From positions 1 through 64,000 of the forward strand of contig CAZRVU010000005.1 in assembly GCA_964603615.1 (NCBI GenBank): a stretch of DNA of 64,000 nucleotides, read 5' to 3'. Below the pieces are notes generated by a model. It saw nothing but the letters and a program-made list of their open reading frames with translations, had not been told where the DNA came from and searched no databases. Positions 17,114 to 26,005 of this stretch are shown piece after piece. Made by a program: the position numbers and the translations under genes. Each line of letters begins with the position of its first letter. The first letter of the stretch is position 1. The stretch comes from JAAZMI01 sp964603615 (GTDB taxonomy: Bacteria > Bacillota > Dethiobacteria > DTU022 > UBA8154).

Positions 17114-20100
17114 AATTCCCGGCAAAGGGTGCCAGGTGGTACCAGTCCGGGCCGGTTTTTAACTCCACCTTCAAGGGTACCAGCAGGGGAAAGATATTTT
17201 CCATCAGTTTTTTAACAGCGCCGGTAACCCCGGGTAATTCTGCCGGGGGCAATTCGAAGATTAGTTCGTCGTGAACCTGCAGGAGCATGGCTGCAGTCAA
17301 CTTTTTGCTCTCCAACTCTTCATCGATCGCCAGCATGGCAGCTTTGATCAAATCGGCTGCGGAACCCTGGATAGGGGTATTGCGGGCGGCGCGCTCCGCC
17401 ACGCTCCGGCGTGAAAAACTGGGATGGTTGATCTCCGGCAGGTAGCGCCGCCTCTTTAACAAGGTCGTGACATACCCTTTTTCCCGGGCCAGGTGGATAC
17501 ATTCCCCCGCATATTTTTTTACCCCCGGATAGCGGTCGAAGTAGCTCTCTATATAACGGCGGGCCTCGGCACGGGAAATTTGCAAGCCTTGCGCCAGCCC
17601 GTAGTCGCTAATTCCATAGATTATGCCAAAATTCACTGCTTTGGCCCGCTCACGCATCAACGGTGTGACCTCTGCAGGCGAAACATTGAAAACCTCCGCG
17701 GCCGTCCGCCGGTGGATATCCTCGTCGTTTTGAAAGGCGGTAACCAGCCCGGGATCCTGCGAAAGGTGAGCCATAACGCGCAGCTCAATTTGGGAATAAT
17801 CTGCGCTCAGCAGCAAATTGCCCGGATCTGCAGGAATGAAGGCCTGCCGTAAGCGCCGCCCTTCGGCCAGCCGGATCGGTATATTTTGCAAGTTTGGATC
17901 TTTACTGCTCAACCGGCCGGTTGCCGTTACGGCTTGATTAAAGGTGGTATGAATTTTTCCTGTCCGGGGATGGATAAGAGAGTGCATACCCTGCAAATAA
18001 GTATTTTTCAGCTTGGCTAATGTCCTGTACTCCATAATTTGAGCCACCAGGGGGTGCAGGGCGGAAAGTTCCTGCAGCACCCGGGCATCGGTAGAGTAAC
18101 CCGTCTTCGTGCGGCGGATGATCGGCAAGCCCAATTTTTCAAAAAGAATGTAGCTGAGCTGCTGCGGGGAATTCAAATTAAATTCTTCCCCGGCTTGCGT
18201 CATAATCTCTTTTTCCAGCCTGGCCAGGCCCTTTTCCATCTCCGCGGCAAGTTTTTCCCAAACCCCTGCTTCAATTTTGATTCCTCTTAGCTCCATTTTC
18301 GCCAAAACAGGCACCAGCGGCATCTCTAGCTGGAAAAAAAGATCTTTGAGTTGACGGCTTTCCATGCTTTCGAGGAAAGCCTCCTTCAGGGCAAAAAGGT
18401 GGCGGGCACAAAGTGTGAGAAGTTGGATTCTTTTCCGGCTTGCCTCCTCCGCCGGCAGGCCCTTATCCGCTGCCGGCAGCGATAAGGACAGGTATTCCTC
18501 ACAAAAAGAGGGAAGATGGTAGGCCGGGCGTTCCGGTTGGAGCAAATAAGCTGCCAGCAGGGTATCAAAGGCCGGACAGACCGGATGGATTCCATTTGTC
18601 GTTAAATGTTTTAGAAGAGGCTTCAGATCATGCGTGATGAGCATTCCCTCCGGCCTCTCCAAAAGGGCCTGCAGTGCTCTCAAAGCCGCGGAAAAAGTAA
18701 TTGTCCCCGCGAAGATTTCCCCGTTGTCTTCAACAGAGTTTTGCTTGGAACCGTCTACTTTGGGGACTTCAGCAAAATTTCCTTTGAAAAGGCCTTCCCC
18801 GCGAGTTTCTTCCCCATTTCCGCTACCTTTCTTTTCTTCATCGCCACCGGTTAAAGAAATATAAAAAATATTTTTCTCCGTCAGGGCCAGGGCCAATCCC
18901 TTAACACTCGAAGTTGCCTGATGGAGCCGGGCCGGAACGGTATCTAGCAACAAGGCAAAGGGAGAAGAGGGGGCCATTTTTTGGCAAAGTTCCGTTAGCC
19001 GCTGTAGATCGCCGGCGCTTTTTATAATGATACTATCCTGCAAAACATTATCAACGTCGGTTGCCCGGGAAACACAAGGAATCTGAAAACGGCGGCCTTC
19101 TGGCTTGAAGGCGCCTTCTTCTTTGCCGCCTTCAAGCGTAAATTGGACCGGCTTGGCCGCAGCGGCAGGGGCAGGATCAGTAGCAGGAACAGGGATGGAA
19201 GCAAAGTTGGAAGGAGCGTTGGCTGTAGGACAAGGTCCCGGCACCGCGGCAGCAATGTTTGTTATCTTTTTATAGCGGTGGGCCAGCTCCGGTATTTTCT
19301 TTGCCAGGCCCCTTAGCTCTAACCGGTTAAAAATCTGCAGCAGGTTATCCCAATTAGGCTCTATTAGGCGGCAATCCCGGAGAGATAAATCCAAAGGAAC
19401 GTCTACACATATTGTGGCCAACTCCTTGCTCATTAAAGCCTGTGCGGAGTAAGCAGATAGGTTTTCACCCATTTTCCCCGGGACTTGCCGGGCATGTGCC
19501 AGCACCTGTTCTAAAGAATGATATTCCTTCAATAGCTGTAAAGCCCTTTTTTCACCAATGCCGGGCACGCCGGGGATATTATCGGAGGTATCGCCTTTGA
19601 GGGCTTTAAAATCAACCCATTGGTGGGGAGCCAGGCCGTAGTCTTCCCAGAACTTTTCCACAGTAAACTCTTCCAGGCGGGTGATGCCCCGGCGGGTGAT
19701 TAAAATTTTTACCTGCGCAGAAAGAAGCTGATAGGCATCGGCATCCGCTGTAACGATGTAGGTAGCGAGGCCAGCCTTTTCCCCCAGCCTGGCAAACGCA
19801 CCAAGAAGATCGTCCGCCTCGTAACCCTCCATCTCCCAAATGGCAATATTAAAAGCCTGCAGGATTTCTTTGATCAGGGGCAACTGTTCCTGCAGCTCAT
19901 GCGGTGTTTTTTCCCGCGTGGCCTTGTAGGCCTGGAAAACCCGGTGCCGGAAAGTCGGTGCCGGGTAGTCAAATGTGGTTAAAATATAAGCAGGCGTTTG
20001 GTCCCCGATTAAGCGCAGCAACATATTAGTAAAACCAAGGACCGCATTGGTATGCAGGCCTTTTTTTGTTTGCAGATCCAGCGGCAGGGCAAAAAAAGCC

Positions 20101-20159
20101 CGGTACACGAGGCTGTGACCATCTAAAACAAGAAATTTGTTGCCATTTTTACGCTCCAA
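17114..20159 (-). CDS. polA: DNA polymerase I (3' end lost in the assembly gap)
   Basis: About 1,015 residues are visible. The order is a 5'-3' exonuclease domain (LDGHSLVYRAFF; KGDTSDNIPGVPGIGEK), a middle domain, and the polymerase domain (DPNLQNIPIR, LLSADYSQIELR, LLQVHDELIFE). The 3'-5' exonuclease motif I is degraded (LLDTVPA instead of DTET), so proofreading is probably absent. An Ala/Pro-rich linker at about 305-350 and a Gly/Glu/Asn-rich insert at about 445-490 make it longer than the usual 850-930 residues. The start is TTG at 20159 with GGAGGGG six bases upstream. The last visible residues pass the usual WYHL end, so the stop is probably inside the gap. Confidence 0.93.
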
Positions 20160-20174
20160 TATTATCCCCTCCAC

Positions 20175-20201
20175 AAAAAAGAGCAGGGTTTTTACCTGCT
20201 C
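20175..20201 (-). terminator. Rho-independent terminator between the rib operon and polA
   Basis: The stem GAGCAGG/CCTGCTC (7 bp, 7-base loop) is followed on the minus strand by six Ts. It closes transcription coming from ribH and the small frame after it, just upstream of the polA ribosome site. Confidence 0.85.
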
Positions 20202-20212
20202 CTACCAGCTAT

Positions 20213-20359
20213 TTAAAAAACCTGTTCACTGCCGCCCGGCTTAAAAATTGATGTTAAATCGCAGACAGGGCAAGGCCCCGTCCTTACTATAACCAGGACA
20301 TCGTAAAATATGTTAAACTGTGGGAAAAACATGGTTTCGCCCTTACAAATAGATTTCAT
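20213..20359 (-). CDS. Possible small protein after ribH (48 residues)
   Basis: A short frame from ATG 20359 to TAA 20213, ending just before a strong terminator. It contains a hydrophobic patch (FYDVLVIV) then GPCPVCDL with a CxxC pair. The ribosome site for the first ATG is weak (AAAGAG). A second ATG ten codons later has AAGGGCG upstream, giving 39 residues. I recognise no family. The position between ribH and a terminator makes an expressed gene possible, but it may be non-coding 3' UTR. Confidence 0.3.
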   Translation of the reverse strand: MKSICKGETMFFPQFNIFYDVLVIVRTGPCPVCDLTSIFKPGGSEQVF

Positions 20360-20415
20360 CTCTTTGCCAGCACCGCCCAAAGAAGCGGCAGGGAAATTAG
20401 CCAGGCAGTGAACGC

Positions 20416-20883
20416 CTAGGCAATAACCTTTATTAGGTTCACCATTTCGATGGCCCCAAGTGCCGCATCCCATCCTTTGTTCCCCGCTTTTGTCCCCGCC
20501 CTTTCAATGGCCTGCTCCAACGTATCGCTGGTAATCACGCCAAACATCACCGGAATTTCTGTCTCCAATCCGACCAGGGCAATCCCTTTAGTTGCTTCGG
20601 AGGCAATATAATCAAAATGCGGTGTATCGCCCCTGATCACAGCGCCTAAACAGATTATAGCATCATAACGCCCGCTCTTTCCCATTTTTTTAGCGATGAG
20701 GGGAATCTCGAAAGCCCCGGGCACCCAGATGATCCCAATATCTTCCTCATTGGCCCCGTGCCTTTTCAAGGCATCCAGGGCACCGGCCAGCAGCTTGCCG
20801 GAGATAAATTCATTAAAACGGCTGACTACAAGGCCAAAGCGAAACCCTTTGGCTTGAAGATGCCCTTCAAATTGTTTAAGCAA
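20416..20883 (-). CDS. ribH: 6,7-dimethyl-8-ribityllumazine synthase
   Basis: A 155-residue lumazine synthase, the penultimate riboflavin enzyme, forming cytoplasmic icosahedral or pentameric assemblies. Family motifs are FNEFIS near residue 23, WVPGAFEIP, LGAVIRGDTPHFDY and NKGWDAA. TTG at 20883 is chosen because AAGGCGGTG lies seven bases upstream and the protein then has standard length and N-terminus (LKQFEGHLQAKG). ATG at 20916 would add 11 residues without a ribosome site. It is the last gene of the rib cluster. Confidence 0.95.
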   Translation of the reverse strand: MLKQFEGHLQAKGFRFGLVVSRFNEFISGKLLAGALDALKRHGANEEDIGIIWVPGAFEIPLIAKKMGKSGRYDAIICLGAVIRGDTPHFDYIASEATKGIALVGLETEIPVMFGVITSDTLEQAIERAGTKAGNKGWDAALGAIEMVNLIKVIA

Positions 20884-20918
20884 AATTAAGCACCGCCTTT
20901 TATTTCTTATATTCATGG

Positions 20919-21053
20919 TTCTACTGCCTAAACTCTATTTGCAAGGCGTTCGCTGAAATCAGCATCCCTTCGACTGACAATTTTTCGCCCGGGCCCATTG
21001 AACGTCCTCTTCAAAAGGCCCTAAAATGGCGTCCTACCATTTTTGCTTCAAAA
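20919..21053. repeat. 135-bp dispersed intergenic element, copy A
   Basis: This segment between ribBA and ribH is repeated in inverted orientation at 48777-48911, with only about four substitutions and one indel (roughly 96% identical by eye). It contains a hairpin with arms AAAATGG and CCATTTT, a second nested stem (GGGCC..TTGAA and TTCAA..GGCCC), and a short GCTGA/TCAGC stem. No reading frame is shared by the two copies. The element starts in the 5' leader of ribH. It could be a mobile miniature repeat or a structured RNA. Confidence 0.88.
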
Positions 21054-21157
21054 TTGTGGCGTCTTCATGGGCTGATTTTTACAGTTCCCACCCCGGCAAA
21101 TTTTGTTTTAGGCAGCAGAATGCAATTTTTGCAGTGAAATCATTCATTAATTATTTG

Positions 21158-22375
21158 CTAGTTTTGGGTGCCGGTCATCGTCAAAAAGTGACCCAATTTG
21201 TCCTTTTTGGTCTTTAAATAACGGCTATTATAGGGGCCCGGCGTTATTTCGACGGGTACGCGCTCAACGATGGTCAACCCGTAACCCTCCAGACCCTTGA
21301 CTTTACGTGGATTGTTGGTCAGCAAACGCATCTTCCTAATTCCCAAATCTACTAAAATTTGTGCTCCCAAACCATAATCACGCAAATCTGCCGGAAAACC
21401 CAATTCTTCATTGGCTTCCACCGTATCCCTACCGCAATCCTGCAAATGATAGGCCTTGATCTTATTGAGCAGTCCGATACCGCGGCCCTCCTGGCGCATA
21501 TAAACCAGGGCCCCACAGCCTTCGGCCTCAATTTGCCGGAGAGCCTGGGCAAGCTGCCTGCCGCAATCACAGCGCAGGGATCCGAGCACATCCCCGGTGA
21601 AACATTCAGAGTGAACTCTAACCAGCACCGGGTTGTCGGGTTTGATTTCCCCCTTTACCAGGGCCAGATGAGTCTTATTGTCCAGGGAATTGTCGTAGGC
21701 AATGAGTTTAAAAACGCCGTGAACTGTCGGCAACGTAGTTTCCGCCCCCCGCCAGACCAACATCTCCTTTTTCATGCGGTAATTAATCAGATCGGCAATG
21801 GTGATGATCTTTAAATTGTGTTTGTGAACAAAATCCATCAACTGCGGTACCCGGGCCATCGTGCCATCGTCATTCATTATTTCGCAAAGAACACCGGCCG
21901 GGTACAGGCCAGCCAGCTTGGCGAGATCGATCGCCGCCTCCGTGTGGCCGGCACGGCGCAGCACACCCCCTTCTTTGTATTTCAGGGGGAAAATATGCCC
22001 CGGACGGGTAAGATCATCGGGTTCAGCCTGGGGATCGATCAACTTTTTGATGGTCAGTGCCCTTTCATAAGCAGAGATTCCCGTGGACGTTCCCCGGGCA
22101 TCTACAGATACCGTAAAGGCCGTTTCACGGCTGTCCGTATTATGCGTAACCATTGGCGGCAAATCCAACTCCTCAACACGCTGCGGCGTTAGGGGAACAC
22201 AAATGAGCCCCCGTCCAAAGCGAGCCATAAAATTAACTTCCTTGGGCGTGGCTGTCTCTGCAGCCATAACCAGATCCCCTTCGTTTTCCCTGTCTTCATC
22301 GTCCACTACGACGATTATCTTCCCTTTTCTAAATTCTTCAATAGCTTCTTCAATCGTATTGAATTGTTGCCGCAA
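21158..22375 (-). CDS. ribBA: Bifunctional RibBA: DHBP synthase / GTP cyclohydrolase II
   Basis: A 405-residue fusion. The N-terminal half (about 1-200) is 3,4-dihydroxy-2-butanone-4-phosphate synthase (DDEDRENEGDL, GHTEAAIDL). The C-terminal half is GTP cyclohydrolase II with zinc cysteines (CFTGDVLGSLRCDCG) and QEGRGIGL. It feeds both branches of riboflavin synthesis. TTG at 22375 is preferred because AGGAGG lies eight bases upstream and homologues start there; ATG 22408 or 22441 would add non-conserved residues. It lies between ribE and ribH. Confidence 0.95.
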   Translation of the reverse strand: MRQQFNTIEEAIEEFRKGKIIVVVDDEDRENEGDLVMAAETATPKEVNFMARFGRGLICVPLTPQRVEELDLPPMVTHNTDSRETAFTVSVDARGTSTGISAYERALTIKKLIDPQAEPDDLTRPGHIFPLKYKEGGVLRRAGHTEAAIDLAKLAGLYPAGVLCEIMNDDGTMARVPQLMDFVHKHNLKIITIADLINYRMKKEMLVWRGAETTLPTVHGVFKLIAYDNSLDNKTHLALVKGEIKPDNPVLVRVHSECFTGDVLGSLRCDCGRQLAQALRQIEAEGCGALVYMRQEGRGIGLLNKIKAYHLQDCGRDTVEANEELGFPADLRDYGLGAQILVDLGIRKMRLLTNNPRKVKGLEGYGLTIVERVPVEITPGPYNSRYLKTKKDKLGHFLTMTGTQN

Positions 22376-22483
22376 TCTTATCGCCTCCTGTTTTCCCACC
22401 CGATCCATGATCAAAATAAATTTCTTAGGATACAAATACAAAGAGATTCAATAAAATATATTTTAGAAAAAATCTTTAAAAAT

Positions 22484-23194
22484 TTAAAGGTAACCCTTTT
22501 TGCTTAAAAGGGAATAGGTCAGACCTTCTCCTGCTGTCCGGCCAGACTCTGCTGCGCCGGCCTGTTCCGGAAATTGAAGCGCAGGCTGAAGGTTTTTATC
22601 TTTAAAAAACTCTGCACAAAATTTTTGCACATATTTACCGAGCAGATCCACTTCCAAATTAACCTTGTCCCCGGATTTCTTAAAACCCAGGGTTGTAAGC
22701 CTGGCTGTATGCGGGATCAGCGAAACGCTAAAGCAGCTATCTTCTAACTCCACGATAGTGAGGCTGATGCCATCTACCGCAATGGAGCCCTTGGGAATGA
22801 GGTAACCCATCACTGCTGCAGGAGCGCTGATCTTTTGCAGCCAGGCGTTGCCTTCCTTTTTTTGTGCCACAATTTCCCCCGTGGCATCAATGTGCCCGCT
22901 GACAAAGTGCCCGCCAAGACGGCCTTCTGTTGGCAAAGCCCTCTCCAAATTTACCTTGTCACCGCTTTTAAGATCGTTTAAGTTGGTCTTGCGCAGGGTT
23001 TCAGGCATAACATCTGCATAGCAAACGTTGGTAGAAATGCGGGCCACTGTCAAGCAGACACCGTTCACAGCTATGCTATCGCCCTCTTGCAGACCCGGCA
23101 TTATTTTTTTCCCTTTGATGAGCAGGGCGATACTATCCTTGGACTGTCGCCGACCGGATATCTCCCCTAATTCCTCCACTATCCCGGTAAACAA
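22484..23194 (-). CDS. ribE: Riboflavin synthase, alpha subunit
   Basis: A 236-residue protein of two lumazine-binding barrels, beginning MFTGIVEELG. The second barrel has HFVSGHID and GSIAVDGISLTI. It dismutates two lumazines into riboflavin. The C-terminus has an extra tail of about 30 residues beyond the usual ~215. The start is TTG at 23194 with GGAGGGAGGAAG directly upstream. It overlaps the ribD 3' end by 62 bases in another frame, implying translational coupling. Confidence 0.94.
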   Translation of the reverse strand: MFTGIVEELGEISGRRQSKDSIALLIKGKKIMPGLQEGDSIAVNGVCLTVARISTNVCYADVMPETLRKTNLNDLKSGDKVNLERALPTEGRLGGHFVSGHIDATGEIVAQKKEGNAWLQKISAPAAVMGYLIPKGSIAVDGISLTIVELEDSCFSVSLIPHTARLTTLGFKKSGDKVNLEVDLLGKYVQKFCAEFFKDKNLQPALQFPEQAGAAESGRTAGEGLTYSLLSKKGYL

Positions 23195-24302
23195 CTTCCT
23201 CCCTCCTCACAGGGTAACCAATGATCAAAAGATCGTCATCGAGTTGTTTCAACTCTAACTCCTGCACCTTCCATGATTCCTTCAGCTCATAAACCCCGGC
23301 TCCGCCTACGGGAGTGGGGGCATTTTTCCCGCCTAGCAAAAAAGGTGCAATGAAAAAATAAACCTTATCAATAAGGCCTTCATTTAAAAACGAATAATTT
23401 AACGTGCCCCCCCCCTCTACGAGCAGGGAACTGATCTCTTTTTCTCCCAAAGCGAGTACCAATTTTTGCAAGTCAACCTGTTTATCCTGCAAGGGAAGGA
23501 TCAATGTTTCTACCCCGGCCTCAACGAGGGCCTTCAATTTTTCGGGGTCGGCCAGGTTTGTTGTTGCTAAAATTGTTTTTGTTTCACAAGCCGTTTTTAC
23601 CACCTTGCTATTTAAAGGCAACCGGCCCCGGGTATCAACGATGATACGCAGGGGATTGATTGCCTTTTTACCATCAAGTCGCGCTGTCAGCAGCGGATCG
23701 TCCCGGAGGATGGTATTGATCCCCACCATAATCCCGTCGGAAATTGAACGCAACATATGGGCAAACCTGCGGGATTTTTCCCCGCTGATCCAACGCGATT
23801 CGCCCGTGGTAGTGGCAATCTTGCCATCGAGGCTCATGGCGGCTTTGACCATCACAAAAGGTGTTTTTGTCGTGATATACTTAAAAAAAACTTCATTCAA
23901 ACGACGGGCTTTTTCCTCCAGGACACCTATTTTAACCTTAACTCCCGCTTCTTTTAGTATGCGTATTCCCTGTCCCGAAACAAGCGGGTTGGGATCTACT
24001 GTGGCCAGAACCACCCTGCGAATTCCGGCTTGCAGGATTGCCTCCGTACATGGGGGCGTCCGGCCCTGATGAGAACAAGGTTCCAGGTTAGTGTATAATG
24101 TGGCATGGCGGGCCCTTTCCCCGGCTTCCAACAAAGCAACAATCTCTGCATGTTGTTCCCCGGCCTTTCTGTGAAAGCCCGTACCAACAACCTCGCCGCC
24201 CTTAACAATTACTGCTCCGACCATGGGATTGGGATTGGTTTTCCCGCAGCCCCGCCGGGCGAGATCCAGGGCCATCCACATATATCGCTCGTCTGGGTCC
24301 AT
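23133..24302 (-). CDS. ribD: Riboflavin deaminase/reductase RibD
   Basis: A 389-residue bifunctional enzyme. The N-terminal deaminase (1-145) has the zinc motif HAE and PCSHQGRTPPC. The C-terminal reductase (150-370) has VKAAMSLDGKIA and LLVEGGGTLNYSFL. It performs the second and third steps from GTP. The last ~20 residues (VRREEVVYRDSGG onward) lie beyond the usual end and overlap ribE. GAGGTGAGGAAAG precedes the ATG. It is the first gene of the rib operon and has no FMN riboswitch in its 75-bp upstream spacer. Confidence 0.95.
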   Translation of the reverse strand: MDPDERYMWMALDLARRGCGKTNPNPMVGAVIVKGGEVVGTGFHRKAGEQHAEIVALLEAGERARHATLYTNLEPCSHQGRTPPCTEAILQAGIRRVVLATVDPNPLVSGQGIRILKEAGVKVKIGVLEEKARRLNEVFFKYITTKTPFVMVKAAMSLDGKIATTTGESRWISGEKSRRFAHMLRSISDGIMVGINTILRDDPLLTARLDGKKAINPLRIIVDTRGRLPLNSKVVKTACETKTILATTNLADPEKLKALVEAGVETLILPLQDKQVDLQKLVLALGEKEISSLLVEGGGTLNYSFLNEGLIDKVYFFIAPFLLGGKNAPTPVGGAGVYELKESWKVQELELKQLDDDLLIIGYPVRREEVVYRDSGGIRGDIRSATVQG

Positions 24303-24341
24303 CTGTCTTTCCTCACCTCTTATAAACCTTAATTTATTAAT

Positions 24342-24370
24342 ATTATATCATAAAGCACTGTTTTCTTAAA
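24342..24370 (-). promoter_or_regulatory. Probable sigma-A promoter of the rib operon
   Basis: On the minus strand a perfect TATAAT (24347-24342) follows TTTAAG (24370-24365) at 17 bases, about 40 bases upstream of the ribD ATG. The -10 is strong and the -35 is weak. There is no room for an FMN riboswitch between it and ribD. Confidence 0.55.
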
Positions 24371-24377
24371 CATTCAT

Positions 24378-25034
24378 TTATTTTCGCGGCAGCTTTTTTA
24401 GGGACTGGATCATTTTTTGGGGTTCGGCGGAACTAAAAAGGGCGGAACCAGTCACCAGAATATCTGCACCCGCTGCTACCACCTGGTATGCGTTTTTTTC
24501 GTTGATACCGCCATCTACCTGTATTTCCAGGTTTAAGCCGCGCCTTTTTCTTTCCTGCGCTAAAGCCCTGATCTTCGGTAAGATGGCCGGGATAAAACTT
24601 TGCCCGCCAAAACCGGGGTTGACAGACATGATTAAGATCAGATCCAACTCGTCAAGAATATACTCCAGGCTGTCAAGGGAGGTCGCCGGGTTTAAGGCAA
24701 CGCCGGCCTTACAGCCCATTTTCTTAATGGTCTGGAGCACCCGGTGCAAGTGGGGACAGGTTTCGACATGCACCGTCAATAATTGCGCACCTGCCTGATA
24801 AAATTGTTGTAAAAAATCCTGGGGCCGCTCAATCATCAGGTGAACGTCAAAAAATAAATTCACCCGCCCTTGCAGGGCCTGGACCACTGCCGGGCCAAAG
24901 GTAATATTGGGTACAAAATGCCCGTCCATAACGTCGATGTGCAACCAATCGGCACCAAAATGTTCCATGCGTCTGACTTCCTGCAAAAGGCAGGTAAAAT
25001 CTGCAGCAAGGATAGAAGGCGCAACTTTAACCAC
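24378..25034 (-). CDS. rpe: Ribulose-phosphate 3-epimerase
   Basis: A 218-residue TIM-barrel enzyme interconverting ribulose-5-P and xylulose-5-P. Motifs are VKVAPSILAADF, HIDVMDGHFVPN, MSVNPGFGGQSF and QVDGGIN, which supply the metal ligands and phosphate loop. GTG at 25034 is chosen for AAGGAGG eight bases upstream; ATG 25073 adds 13 residues without support. It follows rsgA as in Bacillus. Confidence 0.95.
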   Translation of the reverse strand: MVKVAPSILAADFTCLLQEVRRMEHFGADWLHIDVMDGHFVPNITFGPAVVQALQGRVNLFFDVHLMIERPQDFLQQFYQAGAQLLTVHVETCPHLHRVLQTIKKMGCKAGVALNPATSLDSLEYILDELDLILIMSVNPGFGGQSFIPAILPKIRALAQERKRRGLNLEIQVDGGINEKNAYQVVAAGADILVTGSALFSSAEPQKMIQSLKKLPRK

Positions 25035-25103
25035 GATAATTTCCTCCTTAAACCGGCAATCTGTAGAAATCACTTCGCCGCAATTTAACGGTCCTTTTTA
25101 GGT

Positions 25104-25982
25104 TCAGTACTTATTTTTTTCCAGTTGTTCAATTTCTTCCAAAAAATCAAGGTAATGGTTGTATCGCCAGGCGGCTATCTCCCCTTTTTGCACGGCATCT
25201 TTCACCGCACAACCCGGTTCGGCACGATGCAGGCAACTGCTAAAACGGCAAGCTCCCGGAAGAGATGTCATTTCCCGGAAATACGAAGAAAGTTTCTGCA
25301 CAGCAATACCTTCCAGGTTTAATTTCTGAAACCCGGGCGTGTCGACAACGAAGGTTTTACCGGTTAGTTTGAACAATTCCACATGACGGGTTGTATGACG
25401 GCCTCTTTTTGTTTTGGGACTTACAGGGGCAGAGGGAAGCGCCAACTCAGGTTTTAGTTTATTGATATAAGTGGATTTGCCTGTACCCGAAGGCCCGGCA
25501 AAAACATTTACTTTGTTTCGTAAATTGTAGATTAATTCGCTGACGCCCAATCCGGTCAGAGCGCTAGTTAAAAGGACACTGTAACTGCAATCCTGGAGCA
25601 CCCTGCATATTTCTCCAATTTTATCCGATTCTAAGGCTGTTAATAAATCAATTTTATTCAGGCAGATTACAATCTCTAATTTAGCTTTTTCCACTGTAAT
25701 GAGCAGGCGATCCAAAAGAACCAGATCCAGGGGCGGCTTGCTCACAGACATCAAGATCACAACCTGATCGATGTTGGCAACCGGAGGCCTGCGCAGGCGG
25801 TTCCGGCGCGGGTATACTTTTTCGATTACCGTTTCTTCAGGTGCTATCTCCACGAGATCGCCTACAAACAGTTCGAAACCCTTTTCCTTAAAACGCCCCC
25901 TGGCCCGGCAGCGGATGACCTCTTCCTGCGGTCCCAGAACAAAATAAAAGCCTCCTTTTATTTTTACTATTCGACCTTGCAG
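25104..25982 (-). CDS. rsgA: Ribosome-assembly GTPase RsgA, apparently with a CTG start
   Basis: A circularly permuted GTPase acting on the 30S subunit. NKID comes first (about residue 110), then the P-loop GPSGTGKST (about 163) and DTPGFQ, and finally a zinc knuckle (Cys residues in CRFSSCLHRAEPGC). Conventional start codons give only 249 residues and lose the OB fold. Upstream of GTG 25853 the frame stays open for 43 codons. It reads QGRIVKIKGGFYFVLG, a clear RsgA N-terminus, back to CTG at 25982, where GGGGGAG lies five bases ahead. The frame is closed by TGA immediately upstream. A CTG start (292 residues) or a one-base sequence error near ATG 25986 would explain this. Confidence 0.88.
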   Translation of the reverse strand: MQGRIVKIKGGFYFVLGPQEEVIRCRARGRFKEKGFELFVGDLVEIAPEETVIEKVYPRRNRLRRPPVANIDQVVILMSVSKPPLDLVLLDRLLITVEKAKLEIVICLNKIDLLTALESDKIGEICRVLQDCSYSVLLTSALTGLGVSELIYNLRNKVNVFAGPSGTGKSTYINKLKPELALPSAPVSPKTKRGRHTTRHVELFKLTGKTFVVDTPGFQKLNLEGIAVQKLSSYFREMTSLPGACRFSSCLHRAEPGCAVKDAVQKGEIAAWRYNHYLDFLEEIEQLEKNKY

Positions 25983-26005
25983 TCATACTCCCCCTTTATT
26001 CATTA

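Noticed and set aside
24303..24377. FMN riboswitch ahead of ribD
   Set aside because: The spacer is only 75 bases and lacks the conserved RFN sequence elements.
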